A stretch of 64,000 bases of DNA from Bifiguratus adelaidae. Lineage: Eukaryota > Mucoromycota > Endogonomycetes > Endogonales. Positions 1 to 14,445 of the stretch are shown here, piece after piece; position 1 is the first letter of the stretch, and each line of letters opens with the position of its first letter. The position numbers were made by a program, and so were the translations under genes. The stretch covers positions 152,607 through 216,606 of the forward strand of contig MVBO01000014.1 in NCBI GenBank assembly GCA_002261195.1. Reading direction: 5' to 3'. The notes under the pieces were generated by a model. It did not search any database. It was not told the origin of the DNA and worked only from the letters and a program-made list of their open reading frames with translations.

Positions 1-400
1 GATCCATAACCGCTGTATACTTGTAGAACAGTATTACTCGAGAAGCACCAGGTTCACACTCGCACGAGAAGCTGATCGGATCAGACGATCCCTGTACATT
101 GTTGGCGCAAAAGGCAATCGTATGCTCATGTCTACTCACCTTCTCAACACGTCGATGGGAAAAGGTCGCTGCTTGCGTCTTGACCTTGTCGTCGGTCGCA
201 AATGTTGCTTCCAACTTCTTCAGATCCTCGGAATGTGCACTTGTCGCATGCCGTGCAATGTCTTGCATAGTATCAAAGGTCACATCACAACAACACCACT
301 TTTGTCCTCCATCCTGCGCCTTCTCCTGACGTTTGGAGTACAGAAAGGCGAGGAAAGCTCGTCGTTGAACGATCCTCTCCTTGCCTTTGGATTTGGACAT
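1..400 (-). CDS. Partial protein with CCC-D-x-TF / H-x(5)-H finger, 5' part only
   Basis: This is the start of a minus-strand gene that runs off the left edge. Exon 1 (400-140) begins MSKSKGKERIVQRR. A 48-bp GT-AG intron (139-92) leads into exon 2 (91-1) in frame. After a basic start there is a cysteine cluster, WCCCDVTF, followed by DIARHATSAHSEDL, spaced like a C2H2 finger. Exon 2 holds FSCECEP and VILFYKYTAV, a beta-strand-like stretch. The combination of a finger and a hydrophobic LFYKY strand loosely recalls the N-terminal region of TSTD2-type rhodaneses, but no rhodanese domain lies inside the window. The product is therefore unassigned. Confidence 0.5.
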   Translation of the reverse strand, partial: MSKSKGKERIVQRRAFLAFLYSKRQEKAQDGGQKWCCCDVTFDTMQDIARHATSAHSEDLKKLEATFATDDKVKTQAATFSHRRVEKVSRHEHTIAFCANNVQGSSDPISFSCECEPGASRVILFYKYTAVMD

Positions 401-502
401 GGATAGCAAGAAATAGCAGAGGCGTGATATGATGCTTTGTATGAAGGATGCCAATAGTATACATATTGAGAGAGAGAGCCATGGCCATGACAGAATAATG
501 CA

Positions 503-1018
503 CTATATACATCGACCGACAGGTCCAACAGCAGGATTGAACACTTCATAGATCTCAGCTTCACCATTGATATGATGGATCAAACTTGGGTCGTCGCGTT
601 CCAGCTGATCCTTGAACACGCTTGCATTTTCCTTGGCAAAAGACCATGCCCAGGCAATCAGTAGACCGGTGATATTGTGAGTTAAGAGGTGATCGGCTAA
701 AGACAAAAAGTCTCTGGGTGATAGTTGTGAGGAAGCGGCTGCTAGTGCGGCATAACTGGAGTAGTTGTCGTGAGAGAGGAGATGGCAGATGTCGTTGATG
801 GTATGTCTCGGGCCAGTAGCGTCTTGTAGACAACTGCGCGCTGTTGGATCGGCTGATGTATGTTGTGCTGTTTTGCCGCTCATAGACTCGTCATGGTCAC
901 ATTCCTTTAGGGCCAGTCGAATAAGTGGAGAGACAGCCTTGTAGGTCTTGCTTTGCGTTGAAGGTACGCCGCAACTCCCTGCTCCACTGAAGCATCCTTC
1001 GCAGGACTCGCATTCCAT
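503..1018 (-). CDS. Small Cys-rich-start protein, unknown
   Basis: A single-exon reading frame of 171 codons, divergent from CHS5. The start was set at MECESCEGC (1018), because the upstream in-frame ATG (1096-1094) shares bases with the CHS5 start codon. The N-terminus carries five cysteines in about 16 residues (CESCEGCFSGAGSC). The C-terminal half is a helical, charged domain with LLSHDNYSSYAAL and FLSLADHLLTHNITG, ending GRCI. No family is recognised. With only 76 bp between the two start codons, it must share a promoter region with CHS5. Coding is supported by length and amino-acid composition only. Confidence 0.5.
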   Translation of the reverse strand: MECESCEGCFSGAGSCGVPSTQSKTYKAVSPLIRLALKECDHDESMSGKTAQHTSADPTARSCLQDATGPRHTINDICHLLSHDNYSSYAALAAASSQLSPRDFLSLADHLLTHNITGLLIAWAWSFAKENASVFKDQLERDDPSLIHHINGEAEIYEVFNPAVGPVGRCI

Positions 1019-1094
1019 CACACGAGAGAAGTGCTGCACGTGACTACTTCGGAACCACCTCTTAAGCAACGCGCCGTGACTCTTCTGGCACACC

Positions 1095-1997
1095 ATGGCT
1101 GTAGCAGACACATCGGTCCAATTTACGGTCGGCAAGCTCGATGCTGGCATGGTAATGAGCAGTCCAGAGAGCAAACGGCAGCTATACTCATCCTGCTTGA
1201 CATTTAGGCCATCTTGCTCACTGAAGACCACCACTTGATAGAGTTCCCTTCATTGCTCTTGCCAAGCGGTGTTTCGTCTGGTAGCATTGTCAACATCTCT
1301 GTTCATCGTAACGTCGACGAAGAAGGACGACAACTACAAGAGTTTTGGGACTTGCAAGAGCTCATCATTAACCAATACGGCAAGACGGCTCCTCAACCAC
1401 CGGTATTACGCACGAAAAGCGTTACTCAAACCAGCATTGTGCTAGAATGGGATCCTTTGGAACTGGATACAGCCCAACTTCGAGCCTTGGAAATCTACAA
1501 GAACAAGACAAAACTTGCTCAGCATCATGTAGATCCATCCGCCAACCAAATCAAGCTCTCAGGGCTCGACGTGGACCATGAATACGAGTTTTATCTTGTC
1601 CTCAAGACCTCGGCTGGTGCATTCACCTCCAACACCGTCACCACACGTACACACAAGATGGAGAACTTGACGGGCATCAATCTGGCTTTTGGAAGCTTTG
1701 AGGAACGAGAACCGGCCATTTCGGATTTGAAGGCGTTGGTGGAGAAGGTGGGAGCGGAGTGGACGGAAGACGTGACCTCGGATACGACACATTTGGTGGC
1801 TCAAGTACCGGGAGGTGCTAATTATGAAAAGGCCCTGGGTCTTTCGATACCCATCGTCAAGCCAGAGTGGTTGATACAATGTGAAAAGCAAGGCAAGATG
1901 CAGGTAAGTCCATGATAAAGGTATTGTCGAGACGGCACATCTTATGTGGCATTCTTAGGCGGCACTACCTTACTATCTTGTCAATAGTGGGCAATAG
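1095..1997 (+). CDS. CHS5: Chitin synthase export/exomer protein CHS5 (FN3 + BRCT)
   Basis: Three exons, 1095-1151, 1208-1903 and 1959-1997, give 263 residues. The N-terminus FTVGKLDAGMA then LLTEDHHLIEFPSLLLP is diagnostic of the Chs5/Cfr1 family. A fibronectin type III domain follows (about residues 80-170, PQPPVLRTKSVTQTSIVLEW). A BRCT domain (about 175-260) contains DTTHLVAQVPGG and VKPEWLIQC. In yeast this protein scaffolds exomer, which sorts chitin synthase III and other cargo from the trans-Golgi to the plasma membrane. The long acidic C-terminal tail of yeast Chs5 is absent and the protein ends just after the BRCT, as in short family members. Exon 3 supplies the final YYLVNSGQ. Confidence 0.92.
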
Positions 1998-2292
1998 ACT
2001 CCACCCATATATGCAGTGACGAATTGCAATACATGCACAGCTTTTCACATGTCTTAAAGCCATTCTTTATGAGCAAAACTGGTCGACCTTGTGCGTGAAA
2101 CTGTAGTCTTTTCAGATATGATCAGGCATCATCATGTGCTGGGTTTGAGATGGTTCGAAGATTACACACCCCCTTACATATCCTGAGAGGACTAGCACTG
2201 CAACAGAGTAAGGCAAACGATACTTTATTTCTCTTGTCACTATGACATGGCCATTGGAGGTCCGCGAAGGCCCTCAAACATGTATGGCCAAT

Positions 2293-3578
<1,286 letters not shown>

Positions 3579-5840
3579 GGTAGCGAGAAAAGGCGGTAAA
3601 GAACGGTGAACAGGAACAGGTTAGAGTAAGGAAGGCTGAATGGAAGTGATCGGCCATGACTGCTTTTTCGGGTAAGCTTATATCCGAACCTTCAGAGCGT
3701 TGAAGTGATCGAATGCAGACAGGCATGGAGGTGTAGAATGAGAGACGAGTATGACTTTGCACACATGATGAACCCTTGATAAAAGCCATCGACTACGTTG
3801 AATAGGTAAAACTTGCCTCAGCAAACTTTACACTGTATACAAAATCGAGTCGGTGCAAAAGTTCTGCTTTCACGGGACAACACCACTGGAACAGCTTGTT
3901 AGAGTCCATAGGACTTGTCACAGCACTCATGATCAGAGTTAGCTTGTATAGACTCTTACATTCGAAATACCCTGGAAAGTCTCATTATATTGTTTATCAT
4001 CGAACGCGCTTAGAACGGACATTGGCCCTTATCTCTTATGGAGAGTGTAGCAAGGGGCTTTCTCTCTTTCTTTCGCTGACCGACGCATGTGGACCTCATA
4101 TCATGGATATATCTCATTGAGCGCATAGAGACGCGCGTAAATGCGTAACTTGCAGCAGGTTTTGTGCTGTTGTTGTTATCCGCTGAAAAAAGCGACAAGT
4201 TGGCAAAACTTGCTGTAAGGCATCTACGCCGTCGCATGGTACCTCGTTGGAAGTCATCCTGGGCTCCATGACGACTTTCGACGAATTTTTCCAGGAGTGA
4301 ACCACAGAAGGATCCGATTGCTTTCTGAACCCACATGTCTTCTAAGCAGAAACTGACTTTAGAGTACTACTCGTCAACTGCAAGCTGAAGCCAATGGATT
4401 GAGACAGCAATAGGCGGACATGAAGCAAAGAGAAGAAGGGCACCTTACGCACATTGGACGCACTAAAGAGTCAGATACGATGCCAAATTCAAAGCAATCA
4501 AGGCTCGCAAGAACAACATGACGCCCGACAATTGCGTATGTGCGTCGAGGGGATCCAGAAGGAGACCAGATTGGAACTATAGAGAAAATGGCAACAAGGA
4601 AGGCGCTGGTGGCGCGTCGAGCGCTTCCTACTTTCGAAGAAAGGCTTCAAGGTCCGCGCCAAGATCTCGCTAACCGACAACGAGGGGAATCGACGGCAGG
4701 TCGGGAGGTCAGCGGAAGGGCAATGCGGCTGATTACGAGACGGACCTCGAAGGCAAGTAAGTTGAAGTATGCGTCGCTTTCAAACTTCGTTGTTTATAAT
4801 ATTGCCAATAAATGAGGGAATGCGAGAGGAGGACAAACCGGATTGGAAAAATCTCCATGTATACGCGTACGATACCAGCGTAGACGTCGACGTTCTCAAG
4901 TGATCAACCATAGATGTCGAGATGCTCAAATACAAGGCTTCTGGTCAACCTTGATTCCCTAATGATTGTTCAATAAAACTCTCGATGATACATATATTTC
5001 AGCCTTGCAGCATCCATATTCCAATGATGGGCCATCCAAAGGCATACTCTACAACACGGATATTCTTCTCAGCTTTATCGTTGTCATGCTTTAGCCTGCG
5101 CAAGGCCGAATCCATCTAGAAACCTTCCGATCCCTGCACAAGAGAGATACAATGGTAATATTTCATCTCCAATAATGAGCCGAGCTCTTTGTAAAGGAAA
5201 TCAATGGAATTGCAGGACCAAAGCCAGCTTCGACGTTTGATGGATTGGCTTTGACGCTAAAAGCGCCGCAAAGGAACTATGGCCATAAAACTCACTATAC
5301 CCAGAGCGAAACGTCTTCACCGAAGACGGTATTCTCGTGAACCTTTTGGGCCAAAGGAATTCAGGACATGCGCCGCTTCCCGGATTACAGCATGAGACTA
5401 AGTTGTGCATAGGTCACCAGCCAAAGCAAGGTTTTGACATATATCAACAATACGTGGACTGTCAACAGCACACCAATCCATTGTGTTCGACAAACATACA
5501 CATCTCCAAACCAGGCACGAGAAAGGCCAAAATTCAAGGATGAACTACCATCCGGGTCACCCATTTTGCAGAGAACATTGGCGATTGCGTTCACATACGT
5601 CAAACTATCACCCCAAGCCTGGTGTAATGACACAATCGCAGGTTTTACTGACCGATCAGGCTAGTCACACATGTTTATTTTTGATGCGAGACATTGACCA
5701 TTATATTGAATGTTTCACCATGTTCCAGACAAGGTAGGATTTGTTTGTAATTTACATCGTCGAAAAACAAGCATTTGCGAAATTCTGGCTCATTCATTGC
5801 CATACTTTCCGACTGCTTGGGGTGCTCATTGGCATTAGCG
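3579..5840. other. Gene-poor stretch with decayed coding remnants
   Basis: A stretch of about 2.3 kb between the aldo-keto reductase and the small membrane gene, with no intact gene. Short frames occur on both strands but are broken by stops and shifts. On the minus strand, about 5280-4995 and 5633-5385 read as protein-like fragments (LYKELGSLLEMKYYHC; NIRVVEYAFGW) separated by stops, and I cannot assign them. The first 200 bp act as 5' flank of the reductase gene. Confidence 0.4.
4355..4740 (+). pseudogene. Decayed coiled-coil coding remnant
   Basis: Reading across frames gives a continuous-looking helical protein: RQLQAEANGLRQQ, a stop, ADMKQREEG, a frame change, LRTLDALKSQIR, RQLRMCVEGIQKETRLEL, a stop, then RKWQQGRRWWRVERFLLSK and KGFKVRAKISLTDNEG, ending in another stop. 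The heptad-like start, two in-frame stops and a shift within 400 bp look like a gene or transposon copy losing function. The family is not recognised. No intron boundaries repair the breaks. Confidence 0.4.
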
Positions 5841-6360
5841 ATGATGGAAGGAGAGATAGTCCGCGAGCTGAATTACGTTTCTCGAAAGGCTTCCTTGGAA
5901 CGTCGCGTCAAACGTCTCAGCTACGGTTGCATCATCTGCGCCATTGGGATCTTGTGGTGTGTCTTCATCGTCTGGAAATGCAATGCGGTGTGGTGGATCT
6001 TATTTGTTCCCGTAATATTGCTGACATCGGCCTTTGCCGCGCGAGCCGTAAGTGATGCACATGTCGGGATAAGCTACTGACACATCGTAGAAATGCCTTC
6101 ATACTTTGGAGAAGCTCACAGAACTTCCACGCTCAAGGATCGATACATTTGAATTTCAGCCCAATACATTCCTGCAGATACAACATGATCGTTACTTGGC
6201 AACTTCTGAGCTAGAAAGGCCGCCGCCCACCTACCAAAATACACTCGTCAAGCCGCCTCCATACCATGCCGCGGTACAAGAGGGTTCTAAGTCGGTCGAA
6301 GAGCGAGATTCAATGGACGACGTACCAATGAGCATAATACAGCACAACATGCGGCATTAG
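5841..6360 (+). CDS. Small two-TM membrane protein with two PPxY motifs
   Basis: Two exons (5841-6047 and 6091-6360, 43-bp intron) encode 158 residues starting MMEGEIVREL. Residues about 25-45 (CIICAIGILWCVFIVWKC) and 48-66 (WWILFVPVILLTSAFAA) form two adjacent membrane segments, preceded by a basic stretch (RRVKRLSYG). The C-terminal cytosolic part contains RPPPTYQNTL and KPPPYHAAV, two PPxY motifs that in fungi recruit WW domains of Rsp5/NEDD4 ubiquitin ligases. The layout (tiny membrane anchor plus tandem PY motifs) is that of ligase adaptors, a role inferred here. No named family is recognised. Confidence 0.7.
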
Positions 6361-6428
6361 ACATGTGGAGATTTATTAGGCGCAGAGCGCGCTTAGTGTA
6401 AATAGTAATATATGTACACAACCTAAAC

Positions 6429-8769
6429 TCACTCTTGCTTTTTCGTGCGTTCTTTCGACGCCAATTGAAGTTGTATGCCTTCTGCGGCTCCGCTCCACAT
6501 GAATAATCCAATCCAGAGGGCAAGAACTAGCGGTGCTGTCCAATCTTCAGTAACATTCAGTAAGGCTGCAGTGGATAAAAAGACCGAGGCACCTGAAAAT
6601 GGCGCAAAGGGATCTTTTTGCAATATAGCTGCTTCCGCAGGCAGCAAGGAAGGGGTATCGTCTTGAGGGAATGTGGCGGGTAGGGTATGGGATGACATGA
6701 AGGAGGGTATAAGTGCGCGCTTCGACCTGTGACGAAGCAGTATTGCTGATCTTCTGCGTTCGTCTCGGCTCTGCTTTGAGGATTTCTTGGAGGCTTGTTC
6801 TGCAATATCGGAAGGTTTGGAGCTTGAAGATTTGTCGTCTGCGCTGATCGGCTCTGCTTTCCTTTCAGTCACCGAAGACGGTACAGGGCTCTCGGCGTTG
6901 CCTACTTCCGGCTTTGACTTGTCTTCTGCCTGCGTCACATCCGTCAACCCAGGCTTCGGGGTCTGCGGTTCGCTTTTGGTTGCCTCATCCACTGGCGAGG
7001 TAACCAATGGCTCACCCGTGACGACCGACATCTCCTCTTCTGGCAAGGCTTTGGTATTCACGGAGATGCGTGTCGGCGTTCGCGCAACTTCCGAATCGTC
7101 CTTCTCTAGAGTGGCATGATCAAGCAGTAACCGATCCAGGAGCTCGTCGTCGGCAGCCATACGTAAGGAATTACGCTTATTGCTCATTAAGATTTGTGAT
7201 CGACGCTTAACGGCCTCTAAGGAACTGCGCTTCATGGTCAATTCAGTACTGAGGTCGTTTAGCTCCGCCCCGAGCTCGGAATCGAACTCGGTACTGGGCG
7301 AAGACATACGGGTATCGTTCTGCATGCCGTTAGTGGACGTGGTCGACATGCTTGATGCGTTTGAAGTCAACGAATCCCGTAGCTTGCCTTCTTCACTAGC
7401 GTTCTGCTCAACCAGCTGTACAAGGCAGGTCAGTTGGCTTCCTTCGACAGTTTCGGCTGCTTACCGGTTGCATGGCACCAATGCGCTTCTGCAAGCTTAT
7501 GAAGCCATCCTCAAGCTCTGCGAGAATACGATCCTTGCTTACTAATTCTCGTTTTAGCATGTCGAGATCAACATCTTTATCTTCCAATTGTCGCAAGAGT
7601 TCAGATTTGACCTCGTCCATCTTTTCCAGCATGGCCTCCAACTCGGATACCTTCTCCGTCAACTTTGCTGTCATGGACTTGCCATTGTTCCAGGACGATA
7701 TGACGGGCCGACAAATGTGTTGTTCCAGGAGGTCAGAATGATCGCCTTCACCATCCGGCGGGGCTGTCATGATGACGTTCTCAGCCGTGATTGGGGTGTC
7801 AGTGTAGACACATTTACCGTTGCATTGAATGTCCCCATGGACCTGGTGTTGCAAAAGATTGATCATTTGCACCAAGTATTCATATTCCGGTCCGGCATGT
7901 CGCATACGTTGAATTTCTTTAGCCTTGTATTCTCGCATGTCCTCTTGCAGTTGCTCATACTCGGCTTTTGTCAATCGGTATAGGCGCTGGAATCGAACAT
8001 TCTGTGCACGAAGAGTTGCCACCTCGTTTTCTAGAGCTTGCGTAGACTCCTTGATAAACTTGTCAGCATCTACCTTGAGAAGACGATTTGTTCTCTGCAA
8101 CTTGATATTTTGCATAGTGAGCGACTCAATCTGGTTTTCGAGCAAGCGAATACGGGTCGCTTGTTCTCCAGATTGGATCGGCACAGTTGGTTGGACTGAT
8201 AATGATCGTGGGAGGGTCTGGGATTGTCGAGCATTGGCCGCTATAGTGCTTGCACGCTAGATCGACCAGTTAAGCACGGCGTTTCACATTTTTATATAAC
8301 TCAGTCTCACCTGTGAGGTTTTCGGTATGGAATAGTTCATGAGGTTACTGTTGATGCTGAATCGATCGCCTTTGCCAGCGGATGGTATGGGAGCAATGCC
8401 TGCCTCGATTGCTGAAAGCCCGCCTTTTCCAGGATCCGCATCAAGGCTATTGATCGCGTTGGGTATATGTATGGTGGTCGGCAATGCATCCATGTCATCC
8501 GGTGTATAAGGCTGTATCTCTGGATCATTGTCGTCCTCGCCGTCGTACGGGCTAGGCGATCTACGCTCCTCTGTCACGCGAGAGACTCCGGAACTGTTGA
8601 CAAGCGACGGTGCCGGAGAAACACTGGAGGAAAACGGTAGCTTGAGTGAGCGGACTGAGGACCGGTTAGTGCTGGATGCACTTGATCTAATGGAAGTCTA
8701 TGGCAGCGATATGAGCGCTCTTGCACTCGACTCAGACGCGCAAGGATTCTTTCTCACCTTGTCCATCAT
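6429..8769 (-). CDS. Long coiled-coil protein with C-terminal tail anchor
   Basis: Four exons (8769-8758, 8697-8311, 8256-7465, 7415-6429) give about 725 residues. The 12-nt first exon MMDK was chosen because it restores frame through a 60-bp GT-AG intron. The N-terminus is Ser/Pro-rich and acidic. A coiled coil follows (about 165-270 and again 310-390: RIRLLENQIESLTMQNIKLQ, KLTEKVSELEAMLEKMDEV). Between them is a conserved-looking block, GPEYEYLVQMINLLQHQVHG. The second half is low-complexity Ser/Lys. The last 45 residues carry a hydrophobic hairpin or tail anchor (VFLSTAALL; APLVLALWIGLFMWSG) before a short charged end. This suggests a tether anchored in ER, Golgi or mitochondrial membrane. 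No family is recognised. Confidence 0.75.
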
Positions 8770-8977
8770 CAGATGTCTTGTTCACCGCAACACGTACAGA
8801 TGACGGCGCTCATTCAATCCACACCCAGTGTATCCAATGTTTAAGACAAGGTTCAACTAGGAGACCACGGCGACCAACGCAGACTCGCAAGGTGTGAAAC
8901 TTCCACGTCGACAGAAGTACTAACCACTGAAAAGAATAGCCTGTGTAACACCTCGTTTATGGCGATGCAGTTTGCTC

Positions 8978-10076
8978 TATTCCACAAAGTTGCGCACCTT
9001 TTCCAACCACCTCACATACTCTTGCTGTTCCTTGTGCTCAATGTAGTCAGGAATGAATGATGCTAATGCTGCGTTGATACCACGCTCCTCCAAGTAGCGC
9101 TCAAAGAGCGATTGGACATTCTATGACGGATTAATGTGCTTGATCCCTGCTTCCAAAGTCCTACTCACGTCGTCCAACTCATAAAATTCTGGGCCAAGGT
9201 AGGCTGCGCTACGTTCCCACTCGCTCTCAACAGTGTCTCCAAGAGCAGTTTTCGCATCGTCATAATGCGAAATGTTTTGAATGACGAACTCGCCATCTTG
9301 GGCAATTGTATCGAACGAGAGGACGCCTTTACCAGCTTTTTCTATCGAAACGTGCGCACGTACTGGGAAGGAGGTAGACTCATCTTCCTCATCAGCAGCG
9401 TCCTGATGTGCATGTCAGTCATACATTCAATAAGCGCATAAGACCTACCGCAAGCTCCTTGTCATCGGCCTCCGCGAGTGCTTCCTCTTCCAGCAGATCC
9501 TCCACGTCTTCAGGCTGATTGATGGCAGAAATGGAAAAGTGTACGCGTATACTGCTAAGATAAGTACAAGGCAGTATCGCGCAAAGATTGACTCACGTTT
9601 CGTTGCCAAACGTTCTGACCAACTCCACTTCGTCTTTACCAGCCGCATCATTCAACTAAGCATAGAACAACTCAGCATGCCATTCCATAGTCTTTATCAT
9701 GGTCACAGCTTACCTTGAAAGAATTCGCTTCCAAAAACTCCTTGACAAATGGTTCGTGTTCGGCAGTGTCGCTTTCTTTCTCGTACTTGAGTTCTTCGTC
9801 CAGCTGGTGACAGAGATCTTGATCCACTATAGGACTGTAAGTACACGTTTATCCAATGTTTGTCAGAGTCCTCTTGCCTGCACCACTACCAAACACTCTA
9901 GTACTGGCCATAAAGGATCTGGCATTGACCCCGCTTGCTTGTCGGATCAATGGTCGCGATCCGAGAGCTGAGGCTTTCGCCAGACCTGTAGTGGTCTGCA
10001 AGCGACCAAGAGAAAGGACTTGTCCTGCACCCAAGCGCGAAGTAAGCTTCAAGAGACCCAGTGCTCGTCCCGCCAT
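8978..10076 (-). CDS. MAM33: Mitochondrial acidic protein MAM33 / p32 (C1QBP family)
   Basis: Six exons: first from 10076 to about 9890, then 9826-9714, 9655-9597, 9554-9449, 9402-9169 and 9120-8978. The start MAGRALGLLKLTSRLG begins an Arg/Ala/Ser-rich mitochondrial presequence. The mature part shows the family pattern: DQDLCHQLDEELKYE, VELVRTFGNE, an acidic loop rich in E/D, FPVRAHVSIEKAG, FYELDD, then a C-terminal helix with LFERYLEERGIN and HKEQQEYVRWLEKVRNFVE. These proteins form doughnut-shaped acidic trimers in the matrix and support mitoribosome function and translation. The exact donor of intron 1 is ambiguous: two GT sites near 9890 both keep frame. Confidence 0.92.
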
Positions 10077-10136
10077 TGGTAACAAGTTGAACAATGAAAA
10101 TGTGACTGAGTCTATTTACATCAATGCATGGAACAC

Positions 10137-13160
<3,024 letters not shown>

Positions 13161-13302
13161 GACAGAAAAGAACACCTTTCGGCACCACAGAGGCGCAGTC
13201 AATTAAGGGTAAGCGAAGATTAATGAATTAACTAATGTGAAGTCACGTGCCGTGAAAAATGTTCTGCTTACACTTCTGGCGCGCTCTCTTTGGCTATTGA
13301 CC

Positions 13303-14376
13303 ATGCATTGTCTACAGAGAGCGGTGGTGCGCTCCTCTTTCCTTGGACGAGGTCTTGCACAAGCACCTACCCGACGATTACTGCAAACTTCTCCTTTTCT
13401 CCGCGAGGAAGAGAATGCAAACGTCGAAAGTACGATCGAATCACAGACTGCCGAACAATCAGAGACACCGAGAACGACCCGGCGCCGACGGAAGTTTATA
13501 CAGTGGCTCAACTCTGAAGGTGAAAAATACAAGAATCCTTCTCCTGGACAAACCAATTATCTTCGACCCGACGTAAGTAGACATAGATCAGGCTGTACAA
13601 GTACAAGCTCACCAAACATGTTTCGTGGCTTCAGCAACCCTATCCCCTCAACCCCGAGTTCAAGCCGCGAGCACCGGTAGCGGACACTGTCAAGGAACAA
13701 ATCTACGAAACATACCTTTCAGATCCACGAAAATGGACACCTCGACAACTAGGTACCAAATATCAGCTAGCGATCAAACGGGTAGAGGCCATTTTGCGTC
13801 TGAAAGCCGCCGAAAAACGCATGGAAAAGGAGGTGAGAGTTTCGGCAAAGTCGTTCATGACGCATCATGTCTCGGTACTGACGGATTTGTTGTGTTAGGG
13901 TTTTGTATTGCAAACCGATTTCAATAGGGGCATGGAACGTCTCATGGGAGTCACCTCTAATCACGAGCACGAATCCCTTACAGAAATAATTCCCAATGTC
14001 GGCAAACCCGCTTTCAAACTCATTGATGAAGAGCAGCAGTTTACGCCAGAGGTAGGATGGCACGCGCATTCATACCAGACGATACTCATCGTGTTTAAAG
14101 GATGCGGCCCGTGAGTTGGGCAGGAAACCATTTGCAACCATGCAGCAAAGTCTATTGGAGAGTCAATTGTCCAAGCCATTTGAACTTCATGTCCAAGTCA
14201 ACGACCAAACAACCTTTGTCAAAAAGGAAACAACGCTCGGAAATGCTCGACACAAGTTCGTGTTTATCGATCAAGCCAAGGGCAGGTCCAACAAGGAGAC
14301 GATGATCAGAGACCGGGATGGAACGTTACGAACGGCTACTAGAGGAGAGAAGGGTCACACCTTGATGAGCCATTGA
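13303..14376 (+). CDS. BOT1: Mitochondrial small-subunit ribosomal protein mS45 (Bot1/Mrps35)
   Basis: Four exons (13303-13572, 13635-13832, 13899-14051, 14101-14376) encode 298 residues. The start MHCLQRAVVRSSFLGRGLA is a typical mitochondrial presequence rich in Arg/Leu. The core is the Bot1/mS45 pattern: RRRKFIQWLNSEGEKYKNP, DPRKWTPRQLGTKYQLAIKR (a helix-turn-helix-like segment), KRMEKEGFVLQTDFNRGMER and DAARELGRKPFATMQQSLLE. In fungi this protein is part of the mitochondrial small subunit and is needed for respiration. It converges on the RabGAP gene with 69 bp between stops and shares its 5' region with the XPB gene. Confidence 0.85.
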
Positions 14377-14445
14377 TCTGTATTTCTATGCGCATGCATG
14401 TGATCTAGTTGAATACACGACACAATAGAGATGTGGGGTATATGA

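Noticed and set aside
4010..4336. 108-codon minus-strand frame as a gene
   Set aside because: It has no domain, overlaps the decayed tract, and shows no intron that would extend it.
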